Shown here piece after piece: positions 25,781 through 33,208 of a stretch of 64,000 nt of DNA. Numbering within the stretch: position 1 is the first letter of the stretch; every line of letters begins with the position of its first letter. The stretch spans positions 62,001 through 126,000 of the forward strand of contig JAGWYN010000004.1 of assembly GCA_018969295.1 (NCBI GenBank), written 5' to 3'. A program made the position numbers and the translations under genes. Source of the stretch: Chloroflexota bacterium. Lineage in GTDB: Bacteria; Chloroflexota; Anaerolineae; Caldilineales; Caldilineaceae. The notes beneath the pieces were generated by a model. It searched no databases. It was not told the DNA's origin and worked only from the letters and a program-made list of their open reading frames with translations.

Positions 25781-27520
25781 ATGCTACGAAGAGGGTATTC
25801 GCTTGGAATGTTGTTGGTGTTGCTGGCAACCCTGGTTGCCGGCTGTGTGCAGCCGGTGCCGCTGGCACCCGCTGTCGGGTCAGAGGCTGCCAGCACAGCC
25901 GCCGAAGGCACAGCAGAAGAGAGTACAGGCGAGCCCGTCGCTGGCGGGGCCTGGTCACGCTCCAGCAGTGCAGACGCCTCCATCCTCAACCCGATCCTTT
26001 CCTCGGATGCGTCCAGCAGCGCCGTCCACAGTATGCTGGTGCCGGGTCTGATCGGCGGGGATCCCTTCACGGGCGAGTTTGTGCCGGAGGGCAGCATGTC
26101 CGAACGCTGGGAAGTCTCCGAAGACGGCCTGGTCTGGACCTTTTTTCTGCGAGACGGCGTGACCTGGAGCGACGGCGACCCGGTGGATGCAGCCGACTTC
26201 AAGTTCACCTACGATGCCATCGCCAGCGACCTGGTCGAGAGCCCACGCAAGAGCGCCATCGAGCAGATCGAAAGCATCGAGGTGCTCGACCCGCTCACCC
26301 TGCAGATTACCTTCAAACAGGTCAAGTGTGACGGGCTCGGCGATCTGGGGCTGGGATGGCTGCCCAGCCATCTTTTTGCCTCCGACTTCAGCGATGTCAT
26401 GACCAATTCCTACAACGAAGCCCCCCAGGTGAGTGCCGGCCCCTTTGTCTTCCAGAGCTGGACGCGCGACGACAACACGATCCTGACCCGCAACGAGCGC
26501 TACTGGGAAGGTGCACCGTACATGGACGGCATGATCTACCGGGTCGTGCCTGACTCGGGAGCCCGCCTCGCCCAACTGCTCAGCGGCGAAATCGACGTCA
26601 CCGGTCTGGAACCCGCCCAGCTGACTAGCGTCGAGGGCAACCCCGACATCAATGTCTACAGCTTCCAGGACGATGGCTACGATTACATCGGCCTCAACCT
26701 GGCCAACCCTGCCAACCCTCTGCCGGGCAAAGACGAAGAGGGCAACCTGATCGTCCAGGAACCGCATCCCATTCTCGGCGACCTCAACGTGCGCAAGGCA
26801 ATTGCCCATGCCCTCGACTACAAAACCATCATCGACAGCGTCTATCTGGGCCGCGGCTACCAGATCGCATCCAACGTGTTGCCGGCGGTCGAATGGGCCC
26901 ATGATCCTTCGATCCAACCCTACACCTACGACCTCGAGCGATCTCAACAGCTGCTCGAAGAGGCTGGCTGGGTGGACAGCGACGGCGATGGCGTGCGTGA
27001 GAAAGAGGGCGTAAAACTTTCGCTCACCTTGATCACCAACGCCGGCAACAAAGTGCGCGAAGATCTCGGTGCCCTGGTGCAAGACCAGTTGGGCCAGACC
27101 GGCATCCAGATCGATCTGCAGACGATCGATTTCGGCACCGTGGTCGAACAGCTGTTGGGCCAGACCTACGACATGGTGATCATCGGCTGGACAGGGCTGG
27201 GGTCCGACCCCAACGACGATGTCTTCTGGCGCACCGACTTCGACACGCCGGGCAGCGGTTTCAACTTTGTCAGCTACCAGAACCCAGAGCTTGACGAGCT
27301 GCTGCAGGCAGGTGTCGCGGTGGCGGGCTGTGACCCAGCCACACGTGCACCCTACTACCAGAAGATCCAGCAGATCATCCACGACGACGTCCCCTATGTC
27401 TTTATCTCCGGGGGCGTCGGGGACACCGGCTACAACAACCGGTGGGCCAACCTTGACCCGGGCCCCTGGAGTTTTTACTGGAACGTCCACCAGTGGTGGA
27501 ACAAAACCCTGGCACCGTGA
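25781..27520 (+). CDS. Family-5 solute-binding lipoprotein, canonical order (importer 2)
   Basis: The 579-residue lipoprotein has the lipobox VAGC (Cys22). Family-5 motifs appear in the usual order: SERWEVSEDGLVWTFFLRDG and WSDGDPVDAADF, SAGPFVFQSW (218-227), LLSGEIDVTG, LNLANPANP, then HPILGDLNVRKAIAHALD from His329 and LLEEAGW at 391-397, ending WNVHQWWNKTLAP. It captures substrate for importer 2 and is the natural comparison for the permuted paralogue. GGAAGGAG precedes ATG 25781. A 15-bp hairpin follows the gene. Confidence 0.95.
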   Translation: MLRRGYSLGMLLVLLATLVAGCVQPVPLAPAVGSEAASTAAEGTAEESTGEPVAGGAWSRSSSADASILNPILSSDASSSAVHSMLVPGLIGGDPFTGEFVPEGSMSERWEVSEDGLVWTFFLRDGVTWSDGDPVDAADFKFTYDAIASDLVESPRKSAIEQIESIEVLDPLTLQITFKQVKCDGLGDLGLGWLPSHLFASDFSDVMTNSYNEAPQVSAGPFVFQSWTRDDNTILTRNERYWEGAPYMDGMIYRVVPDSGARLAQLLSGEIDVTGLEPAQLTSVEGNPDINVYSFQDDGYDYIGLNLANPANPLPGKDEEGNLIVQEPHPILGDLNVRKAIAHALDYKTIIDSVYLGRGYQIASNVLPAVEWAHDPSIQPYTYDLERSQQLLEEAGWVDSDGDGVREKEGVKLSLTLITNAGNKVREDLGALVQDQLGQTGIQIDLQTIDFGTVVEQLLGQTYDMVIIGWTGLGSDPNDDVFWRTDFDTPGSGFNFVSYQNPELDELLQAGVAVAGCDPATRAPYYQKIQQIIHDDVPYVFISGGVGDTGYNNRWANLDPGPWSFYWNVHQWWNKTLAP

Positions 27521-27538
27521 ACGGCTCCAGCCATCGAC

Positions 27539-27574
27539 CGACCCCCAGAGTGCAACAGCGCACTCTGGGGGTCG
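27539..27574 (+). terminator. 15-bp hairpin after the importer-2 binding-protein gene
   Basis: Arms 27539-27553 and 27560-27574 are exact complements around the loop AACAGC. There is no T-run. It probably ends the importer operon or stabilises the message. Confidence 0.65.
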
Positions 27575-27629
27575 ACCTGATCGCGACAGAGGGCTTGTCC
27601 CTCCTTCGCTCCGCAAGAAAGGGAAAAAA

Positions 27630-27935
27630 TTGAGCGACAACGTCCACGTATTCCACAACGAAGCCGAAAGCCGCTTTGAAGTGCGCCAAGAGGGTCACCG
27701 CGCTGAGCTGACCTACCAGCGTTCCGGCAAAGAGATTTTGTTCACTGCAACCTGGGTACCGGCTGCTTTGGAAGGACGGGGGATTGCCGGCGCGTTGGTC
27801 AGGAGCGGGCTCGACTACGCCCGGGAGCAGCAGCTGACTGTCGAGCCTCTCTGTCCTTTTGTCAAAAGCTACATCGAGCGCAAACCAGAATATCAGGGGC
27901 TGGTCAAGCAGGAGTCTACGGGTGGGTTTGCGTAA
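27630..27935 (+). CDS. Small GNAT-type N-acetyltransferase (YjdJ-like)
   Basis: The 101-residue protein matches the short GNAT group (YjdJ/GTLF3B-like, usually 90-105 residues). It has FEVRQEGHRAELTYQ, TWVPAALEGRGIAGALVRSGLDYAREQ (the acetyl-CoA loop and following helix) and the closing PLCPFVKSYIERKPEYQGLV. The substrate is unknown. No ATG or GTG lies at the N-terminus; a TTG at 27630, preceded by AAAGGGA, is the best start. It stands alone between two hairpins. Confidence 0.85.
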   Translation: MSDNVHVFHNEAESRFEVRQEGHRAELTYQRSGKEILFTATWVPAALEGRGIAGALVRSGLDYAREQQLTVEPLCPFVKSYIERKPEYQGLVKQESTGGFA

Positions 27936-27964
27936 CACGCTCTGTTTTGCGTGAAGCGGTTTCT

Positions 27965-27995
27965 GCGTTTCCGGGCATTGGGTGCCCGGAAACGC
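27965..27995 (+). terminator. 13-bp hairpin between convergent genes
   Basis: Arms 27965-27977 and 27983-27995 are exact complements around a five-base loop. It lies between the ends of the GNAT gene and the minus-strand membrane gene and could serve both directions. The T- and A-rich parts are inside the stem only. Confidence 0.6.
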
Positions 27996-28028
27996 TCTGG
28001 TCGGGCAGTGCCCTCGTTTGGCGCCAGC

Positions 28029-28589
28029 TCAGCGCTTCCAGGTAAACAGAGCGGACTTGCCAAAGGGCAGGCTGTTGAGGTCCAGACGGGCGGCTTGGCT
28101 GTCCGGTTTGAGACGGGCACGTTCGATGATGAGGGCTGCCAGCTCCGGGTCAAAATCGCGATCCTCGCGCTCGATGGTGATCTCGCCGGGCAGCTGGTGG
28201 TAGATCTGAATTTGGCAGTCGCTGTGGTGGGTGTTGCGGCGGTCAACCACGACATCCATGCGGTAGATATGGGTCCAGGCCCAGCGTTTGCGTCCACCCC
28301 AGGGGCGCAAAGGGATCTGAATTTTGAGTTCGGTGTCGGCGACAATGAAACGGCGGGTGGAGAGCAGCAGATCGCCGTAGAGGAAAAGCACGCCCCAGGC
28401 GACAAAAGTCCAGGCCATGGCCTCGGCAAAAAAGGTATGGGTCAGCCCAGCCACAAAGGCGGCCAGCCCGCCGGCCACCATGCTGATCCCCATGGCCATG
28501 TTGCGGGTTTCGCCGCCAAAGACGATTTCATGTTGGGGGGGCGGCAGCTCTGCTGCGCCGGACAGGGTCGTTTCTGTTGCGTCTGCCAT
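28029..28589 (-). CDS. Membrane protein with two helices and a PH-like cytoplasmic domain
   Basis: The 186-residue protein has a polar N-terminus of about 25 residues, two hydrophobic segments at about 30-75, and then a soluble part (RRFIVADTELKIQIPLRPWGG and RWAWTHIYRMDVVVDRR) that resembles bacterial PH-like/YdbS-type domains. The C-terminal part contains a helix DPELAALIIERARLK. The role is unknown. It has its own candidate promoter (28692-28721) and converges on the GNAT gene. Confidence 0.7.
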   Translation of the reverse strand: MADATETTLSGAAELPPPQHEIVFGGETRNMAMGISMVAGGLAAFVAGLTHTFFAEAMAWTFVAWGVLFLYGDLLLSTRRFIVADTELKIQIPLRPWGGRKRWAWTHIYRMDVVVDRRNTHHSDCQIQIYHQLPGEITIEREDRDFDPELAALIIERARLKPDSQAARLDLNSLPFGKSALFTWKR

Positions 28590-28691
28590 TGTTCGGTCCC
28601 CTCAGGTACACACCGGGTTGGGTACAGATCTCCAGAAAAACAGGCTTTTCCGAAAACAGTGCTCAGACAATGCGCCTGCGATCTTTCGTTT

Positions 28692-28721
28692 AGTATAGCG
28701 GGCAAAGCGCGCTACAGCCAA
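28692..28721 (-). promoter_or_regulatory. Candidate promoter for the minus-strand membrane protein
   Basis: Read on the minus strand, TTGGCT and TATACT are 18 bases apart, about 100 bases before the start at 28589. Confidence 0.45.
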
Positions 28722-28741
28722 ATTTCAGGGGACCAGGGGGA

Positions 28742-28751
28742 CAATCTGCTA
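28742..28751 (+). repeat. Outer 10-bp direct repeat CAATCTGCTA, left copy
   Basis: The same ten bases occur at 29950-29959, where they include the stop codon of the minus-strand regulator. Together they frame 28752-29949 in the manner of a target-site duplication. Confidence 0.5.
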
Positions 28752-28756
28752 AGCCC

Positions 28757-28779
28757 ATTGGTCGAAAATTAAGCATTTC
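28757..28779 (+). repeat. 23-bp direct repeat, left copy (partner at 29917)
   Basis: The 23 bases from ATTGGTCG to GCATTTC are identical to 29917-29939. Weaker similarity extends on to TGTCAA on the right. The copies are 1160 bases apart in direct orientation and bracket the toxin-antitoxin genes. Confidence 0.85.
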
Positions 28780-29164
28780 CAGGAATTGTCAAGTCAATTT
28801 TGCATCAAAAACCTTAAAGATTTAGAGCGAATCAGTTTTGTAACCTGTTCTGGCCCCCTGGGCATTCTGCTTGACCGGACGGAGTCGAGCGGTGCACCGC
28901 TACCAGCGTCTCGTCATCGCCGGCTGGCGTCACCACGCCGTGACGCTGCTCTCTCTGAGGTTGGCGCTGCCGGGCGGTGTGCTGACCGCTGCGCTCCTGC
29001 GGTGGGGCGTTGGGCGCATCGAGATGGCGGCGCGTCCATTCTCTGCGCAATCTGCGGATCAATTCCGAGTTTGTTTGAACAGATATTCCGAAGTAGAATG
29101 CGCTGTTACTGGCCTCCTCGACTGTGGGGCGGCTGGCATCGCAGAGTGTAAGGAGAAGAGCAGG

Positions 29165-29401
29165 ATGGCGACGATGACCCTGCGTGAGCAGTTGTACAGA
29201 CAACTCGACAAGTTGCCCGACGATGTCGTAGCGCAAATCGCAGATTTTACGCTCTTTGTCATGGCAAGAAAGCAGATTTCTGCCAACTACGCGGAATGGA
29301 GTCATGGTCAGTGGGAATATTTCGGGCTTGAACAACTCTTTCGCGAAGATGATGAGGTCACATACGCCCTAGATGAAGCCGAAGAAATCTATCAACCATG
29401 A
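29165..29401 (+). CDS. Putative antitoxin of a type II toxin-antitoxin pair
   Basis: The 78-residue protein begins MATMTLREQLYRQLDKLP, followed by DDVVAQIADFTLFVMARKQ, which resembles the N-terminus of DUF2281-like antitoxins. The C-terminal third is strongly acidic (FREDDEVTYALDEAEEIYQP), as expected of a region that wraps a toxin. AAGGAGAAGAGCAGG precedes ATG 29165. Its stop overlaps the toxin ATG by four bases. The frame extends upstream to 28871 but without family similarity or a good start. Confidence 0.75.
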   Translation: MATMTLREQLYRQLDKLPDDVVAQIADFTLFVMARKQISANYAEWSHGQWEYFGLEQLFREDDEVTYALDEAEEIYQP

Positions 29402-29706
29402 GTCCTGGAGACGTCGTTCTCATTCGTTTTCCCCAAACTGATTTGCAGATCGGGAAGCTGCGTCCTGCCCTGGTTGTTGCAATTGTCCCTGGTCGTTATG
29501 CAGACGTGTTGCTTGCGTTGATATCCTCGCGCACGCATCAGGCCGTTCCAGAATTTGATGAACTCATCGATCCGTCCGAGGCTGACTATGCTGCAACAGG
29601 TTTGAAGGTTCGCTCTGTGATCCGCCTGGCGCGGTTGGCCAGCGTGAATATCATCTCAATCAATGCCCGTCTGGGCAGAATTTCCCCGATCGCTTACAAC
29701 ATGTGA
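29398..29706 (+). CDS. MazF/PemK-like toxin
   Basis: The 102-residue protein fits the MazF/PemK endoribonuclease fold. It starts SPGDVVLIRFPQTDLQIGK, followed by RPALVVA, as in PemK-like toxins, then VLLALISSRTH and SVIRLARLASVNIISI near the end. Family members cleave mRNA and are held inactive by the antitoxin from the overlapping upstream gene. It lies within the repeat-bounded segment 28752-29949, so it was probably acquired as a unit. Confidence 0.82.
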   Translation: MSPGDVVLIRFPQTDLQIGKLRPALVVAIVPGRYADVLLALISSRTHQAVPEFDELIDPSEADYAATGLKVRSVIRLARLASVNIISINARLGRISPIAYNM

Positions 29707-29916
29707 CGAACCGAATGGCTGCGTGGTTGGCGTCTGGCAATCAAGTTGACGGTTCGTCGTGAATCTCCGAGTTTCTGATTGTGCAGATTGCGCAACCGAC
29801 GGCGCAAGACAGGACATTGGCTGCGGCGTTGAGGGGCGCGATTGGGAAGTTTTGCCAGACACGATTGCAAGCATTTGAAGATGAAAAGTACCTGAAAGGA
29901 TAGCTTGCCTTAGCCG

Positions 29917-29939
29917 ATTGGTCGAAAATTAAGCATTTC
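29917..29939 (+). repeat. 23-bp direct repeat, right copy (partner at 28757)
   Basis: Identical to 28757-28779. It lies 18 bases beyond the 3' end of the minus-strand regulator gene. The 250 bases from the toxin stop to the regulator hold this repeat, a nine-base inverted repeat (29705-29713 with 29750-29758) and no gene that I can support. Confidence 0.85.
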
Positions 29940-29949
29940 ACAGAAATGT

Positions 29950-29959
29950 CAATCTGCTA
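29950..29959 (+). repeat. Outer 10-bp direct repeat CAATCTGCTA, right copy
   Basis: Matches 28742-28751 and overlaps the last codon positions of the NTPase/winged-helix regulator gene. Confidence 0.5.
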
Positions 29960-31330
29960 GGCGGTAAATCGGTAGCCACGCCCGCGCACCGTGGTCAGAA
30001 AACGCGGGCTGGCCGGGTCGGGCTCGATCTTCTGGCGCAGGCGGCTGATCAGCTTTTCAATGCGGGCATCGTCGACCTCATCGATGTAGCTCTCCCCCCA
30101 TACGTGGGTCACGATCTGGTACTTGTCGATAATTTTGTTGCAGTTTTGGTAGAGGAGCTGGATCAGCTTGTACTCGAGTGCAGTCAAAGGTTCGGCGGGG
30201 GTGCCGTTGACGATCACCTGGCCGCTGGCACTGTCCAGCCGCAAAGCCGCAGCTTCTGGGGCCAGGGGGCTGTTTTGTTGGTGCACATACTCGGCCAGCA
30301 GACGGCCAAAAAATTGCAGTCGCCCTTCTACCCGGTTGAGCAGATGGCGGCGCAACAGCGTCTCGATCACGGCCAGTTCGGGCTGGTGGTCGGCGACCGG
30401 CAGCGCACTCAGCTCCATTTGTTCGGCTGCGCTGCAGTCATTCCAGATTTTGGCGCATTCCTGCTGCAAATAGTCGTCGGCGAGCAGCTGGGCGGCAGTC
30501 CGGTGGTGGAACTGCCAGCGATCGAGCGGCGCTACTGGCAGCGGCCGGGCCCCCTCCAGCGCAGCATGCAGCAGACGGCAGATGCCTTCCACCATGCGTG
30601 GGTGCCCCCCACTCCACTGATAGACAAAGTCCAGATCCGCCTGAAGGAACTCCGCCTCGTAGGCGGTCATGTAGCGACGAATCTGCTGTTCGGTGTCCGA
30701 GCGGGTGAGCGGGGCCAGGTACCAACTGCGGTGGCTGAAGAGCTCGGCAAATTCTCCGTGGCGCAGATCCTGGTTGAGGGCGGTCAAGGGGCGCCCGCTG
30801 GCGGTCAGATAGACAATTTGTGTGTTGTGGCGATCTTGCAGCGCGCGGAGGTTGAGGAAGACCCGGGCGCCGATCATGCGGAAGGGGTCGTCGAACTCGT
30901 CGAAGATCAGCACCAGCCGGCGAGGGCTGGCTTCCAGGGCTGCGGTCAACCCGCGACTGAAGCTGAGCGGGATCTGGAAGTCACTGGAAGGTGCGATCAG
31001 CGTGGCATACGCTTCGGCGAGTTCGGGCCGCTCAGCCAGATTCGGACTGGCTTCCTGGAGGCAGCGCAACACCAGTTCGCAGAATCCCTGCTCGGTCAAG
31101 TCCAGAATCCGGTTGCAGTCGACATAGATGGGCAAGAATTCCAGGCCGGCTTCGCCCAGCTCGCGTACCCAGACATCGGGTTGAGCGAGCAGGCGCAGCA
31201 GCGCCGATTTGCCGATGTTGCTCATCCCGATCACCTCGACGCACTGCATGGCGTACAGATAGCGCAGCAGATGCTCGACATCGTAGCGGCGCATGTAATC
31301 GCCGTTGAGGAGACGCAGGGTCAGGGGCAT
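29957..31330 (-). CDS. P-loop NTPase fused to a C-terminal OmpR-type winged helix (regulator)
   Basis: The 457-residue protein has an N-terminal AAA/STAND-like NTPase: Walker A GMSNIGKS at 35-42 and Walker B LVLIFDEFDD near 145-155. A helical middle follows, with WSGGHPRMVEGIC as seen in such ATPases. A winged-helix DNA-binding domain at about 365-457 ends FLTTVRGRGYRF, the classic OmpR/PhoB finish. There is no receiver domain. The order is the reverse of SARP/AfsR regulators, whose winged helix is N-terminal. It lies eight bases behind the importer-3 permease gene and is probably co-transcribed, so it may control that operon. Confidence 0.85.
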   Translation of the reverse strand: MPLTLRLLNGDYMRRYDVEHLLRYLYAMQCVEVIGMSNIGKSALLRLLAQPDVWVRELGEAGLEFLPIYVDCNRILDLTEQGFCELVLRCLQEASPNLAERPELAEAYATLIAPSSDFQIPLSFSRGLTAALEASPRRLVLIFDEFDDPFRMIGARVFLNLRALQDRHNTQIVYLTASGRPLTALNQDLRHGEFAELFSHRSWYLAPLTRSDTEQQIRRYMTAYEAEFLQADLDFVYQWSGGHPRMVEGICRLLHAALEGARPLPVAPLDRWQFHHRTAAQLLADDYLQQECAKIWNDCSAAEQMELSALPVADHQPELAVIETLLRRHLLNRVEGRLQFFGRLLAEYVHQQNSPLAPEAAALRLDSASGQVIVNGTPAEPLTALEYKLIQLLYQNCNKIIDKYQIVTHVWGESYIDEVDDARIEKLISRLRQKIEPDPASPRFLTTVRGRGYRFTA

Positions 31331-31337
31331 AAGAGGG

Positions 31338-32207
31338 TCAGCGGTTCATGGCAGTGTCGAAAGCGTCGCGCAGCCCGTCGCCCAGAAAGGTGAAGCCCAA
31401 CATGGTCACGGCGATGGCGAGGGTAGGAAAGACCCCGAGGTGCCAGTAGACACGCATATAGGAAAGGGCATTGCCGACCATCTTTCCCCAGCTAGGGATG
31501 GGGTCGTTGATGCCCAGGCCCAGGAAAGAGAGGCCTGCCTCAGCAAAGATCGCCACAGGGATGCCGATGGTGACGGCGACGATGAGGGGGGCAATGCTGT
31601 TGGGCAGAAGGTGACGGAGTGCGATGCGTGCGCCAGAGGCACCGACCGTGCGTGCGGCCAGCACAAAATCGCGCTCGCGCAGCGAAAGCAGCTGTGCGCG
31701 CAGCAGCCGGCAGGAATCGAGCCAGGCGACCCCTCCCAGGGCCAGGATGACATTGGCCAGGCCGCCGCCGAAGACAGAGATCAACAACAAAGCCAGCATC
31801 AGGGCTGGCACCGCTGTAAAGACCTCGACCAGCCGCATAATTGCATAGTCGACAGGCCCGCCAGAAAGACCCGCCAACAGACCGAGCGGCACGCCGATGA
31901 GCAGCGCCAGCACCATGACCCCCAACCCAACAGAGAGGGAGATGCGTGTGCCGTGCACGATGCGCGAGTAGACGTCGCGGCCCACCTCGTCGGTGCCCAT
32001 CCAATGTTGGCCGCTGGGGAACTGCAGCGCCCGGGCTGGGTCGGCGGCGTCGTAGGCATAGGGTGCAATCTGATCGGCCCCAACTGCCATCGTCAGCAGA
32101 ATCGTCACCATCGCCAGCCCGACCAGGGCCAGCCGGTTGCGGGCAAAACGGCGGGCAGCGTCGCCGAGCAGTGTACGTTGGGCGGCTACAGGAGGGGGAT
32201 GGTTCAT
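31338..32207 (-). CDS. Peptide-type ABC importer permease, DppC/OppC family (importer 3)
   Basis: The 289-residue protein has TM1 at about 25-45, HWMGTDEVGRDVYSRIVHGTRISL, the coupling stretch DFVLAARTVGASGARIALRHLLPN and SFLGLGINDPIPSWGKMV, so it is a normal-length C subunit. Its start overlaps the B-subunit stop by four bases (ATGA). The regulator gene follows eight bases downstream. No ATPase genes lie in this operon. Confidence 0.93.
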   Translation of the reverse strand: MNHPPPVAAQRTLLGDAARRFARNRLALVGLAMVTILLTMAVGADQIAPYAYDAADPARALQFPSGQHWMGTDEVGRDVYSRIVHGTRISLSVGLGVMVLALLIGVPLGLLAGLSGGPVDYAIMRLVEVFTAVPALMLALLLISVFGGGLANVILALGGVAWLDSCRLLRAQLLSLRERDFVLAARTVGASGARIALRHLLPNSIAPLIVAVTIGIPVAIFAEAGLSFLGLGINDPIPSWGKMVGNALSYMRVYWHLGVFPTLAIAVTMLGFTFLGDGLRDAFDTAMNR

Positions 32208-33136
32208 GATTTTTTCCCTTCCAACCGCACTCGGGGGTCCACCAGGGTGTAAAGGAGGTCCGTGATCAGATAGACCAGCGACCAGAGCACAGCGACCAGC
32301 AGCAGCAGCGCCATGATCATTGGGTAGTCGCGCCCCAGAATGCTCGACACAAAAAACTTGCCCAGCCCCGGCACCCGGAAGATGCTTTCAATAAAAATGG
32401 TGCCGGTGATCAGATTGGGGATCTGCGGGGCCAGGATGGTCAGCAGGGGAATCATGGCGTTGCGCAGCGTGTGGCGCAGCAGAATCTGGCGGTCCGACAG
32501 CCCCTTGGAGCGGGCAGTGCGCACGTAGTCCGAGCGCACGACCTCCAAAATGCTGGTGCGGGTGTAGCGTGCGGTGAGCGCCAGCGGGGCCAGGGCCAGC
32601 GCAGTCACAGGCATGATGTAGTGGTACCACTCTCCCCAGCCCCCGGTTGGCAGCCATTTGAGCTGGACCGCCAGGAGCAGCACGAGCCAGACGGCGACAA
32701 CAAAATTGGGGACAGTCAGCCCCAGCGTCGCCGTGGCAGAAGCAAGATAGTCGACCCAACTGTTCTGGCGGGCTGCCGCCAGGATCCCCAGCAGCAACCC
32801 AGCGGGCAGGGCGACGAGCAGGGCTGCCAGCCCCAGAGAAGCGCTGACCGGCCAGGTGCGGGCGATCAGCCCGGCCACACTCTCGGTCGGGCTTTGAAAA
32901 GGCACCCCAAAGTCTCCACGCAACACGTTGCCCATGTAGAGCAGATACTGCTCGACCAGCGGCCGGTCAAGCCCGTACTTGCGCAGATAGTTGGCCTTGG
33001 CTTCGGCGGTCAACGGCACTTTGTCTTCGTTGTAGGGGCCGCCAGGGATCGCATGCATGAGCAGAAAAATCACCACGCTGACAATCCAAAAGACGATCAC
33101 GATGCCGGCCAGCCGGCCAAACAGATAGCGAGCCAT
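32204..33136 (-). CDS. Peptide-type ABC importer permease, DppB/OppB family (importer 3)
   Basis: The 310-residue protein has standard length and features: TM1 at about 10-30, GGPYNEDKVPLTAEAKANYLRKYGLDRP, EVVRSDYVRTARSKGL as coupling stretch, and VPGLGKFFVSSILGRDYP. It lacks the long cysteine-bearing loop of the two other B subunits. ATG 33136 begins MARYLFGRL, the usual N-terminus; a longer frame upstream crosses the hairpin at 33156-33185. Confidence 0.93.
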   Translation of the reverse strand: MARYLFGRLAGIVIVFWIVSVVIFLLMHAIPGGPYNEDKVPLTAEAKANYLRKYGLDRPLVEQYLLYMGNVLRGDFGVPFQSPTESVAGLIARTWPVSASLGLAALLVALPAGLLLGILAAARQNSWVDYLASATATLGLTVPNFVVAVWLVLLLAVQLKWLPTGGWGEWYHYIMPVTALALAPLALTARYTRTSILEVVRSDYVRTARSKGLSDRQILLRHTLRNAMIPLLTILAPQIPNLITGTIFIESIFRVPGLGKFFVSSILGRDYPMIMALLLLVAVLWSLVYLITDLLYTLVDPRVRLEGKKS

Positions 33137-33155
33137 TCGATCTTTGACCTGACTG

Positions 33156-33185
33156 CTGTGCGCCGCCGGGTGCGGCGGCGCACAG
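33156..33185 (-). terminator. 13-bp GC-rich hairpin between binding-protein and permease genes
   Basis: Arms 33156-33168 and 33173-33185 are exact complements around a four-base loop, just after the binding-protein stop on the minus strand. No T-run. It probably protects the upstream message so that binding protein exceeds permease. Confidence 0.6.
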
Positions 33186-33208
33186 CGCAAAAGAGGCGGA
33201 TAGCAGGG

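Larger units (their letters stand above)
28590..29164. other. Gene-poor stretch upstream of the toxin-antitoxin genes
   Basis: The first part holds the promoter of the minus-strand membrane gene. An AT-rich section with the left repeats (28742-28779) follows, then about 230 GC-rich bases (28840-29070). Several frames are open there, but none has a recognisable protein motif or a convincing ribosome-binding site. It may be remains of a gene; I cannot identify one. Confidence 0.4.

Noticed and set aside
28871..29164. N-terminal extension of the antitoxin
   Set aside because: The extra residues look like random translation and the ATG at 29165 has a good ribosome-binding site.
28752..29949. Insertion sequence
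   Set aside because: No transposase and no inverted terminal repeats were found; only direct repeats are present.
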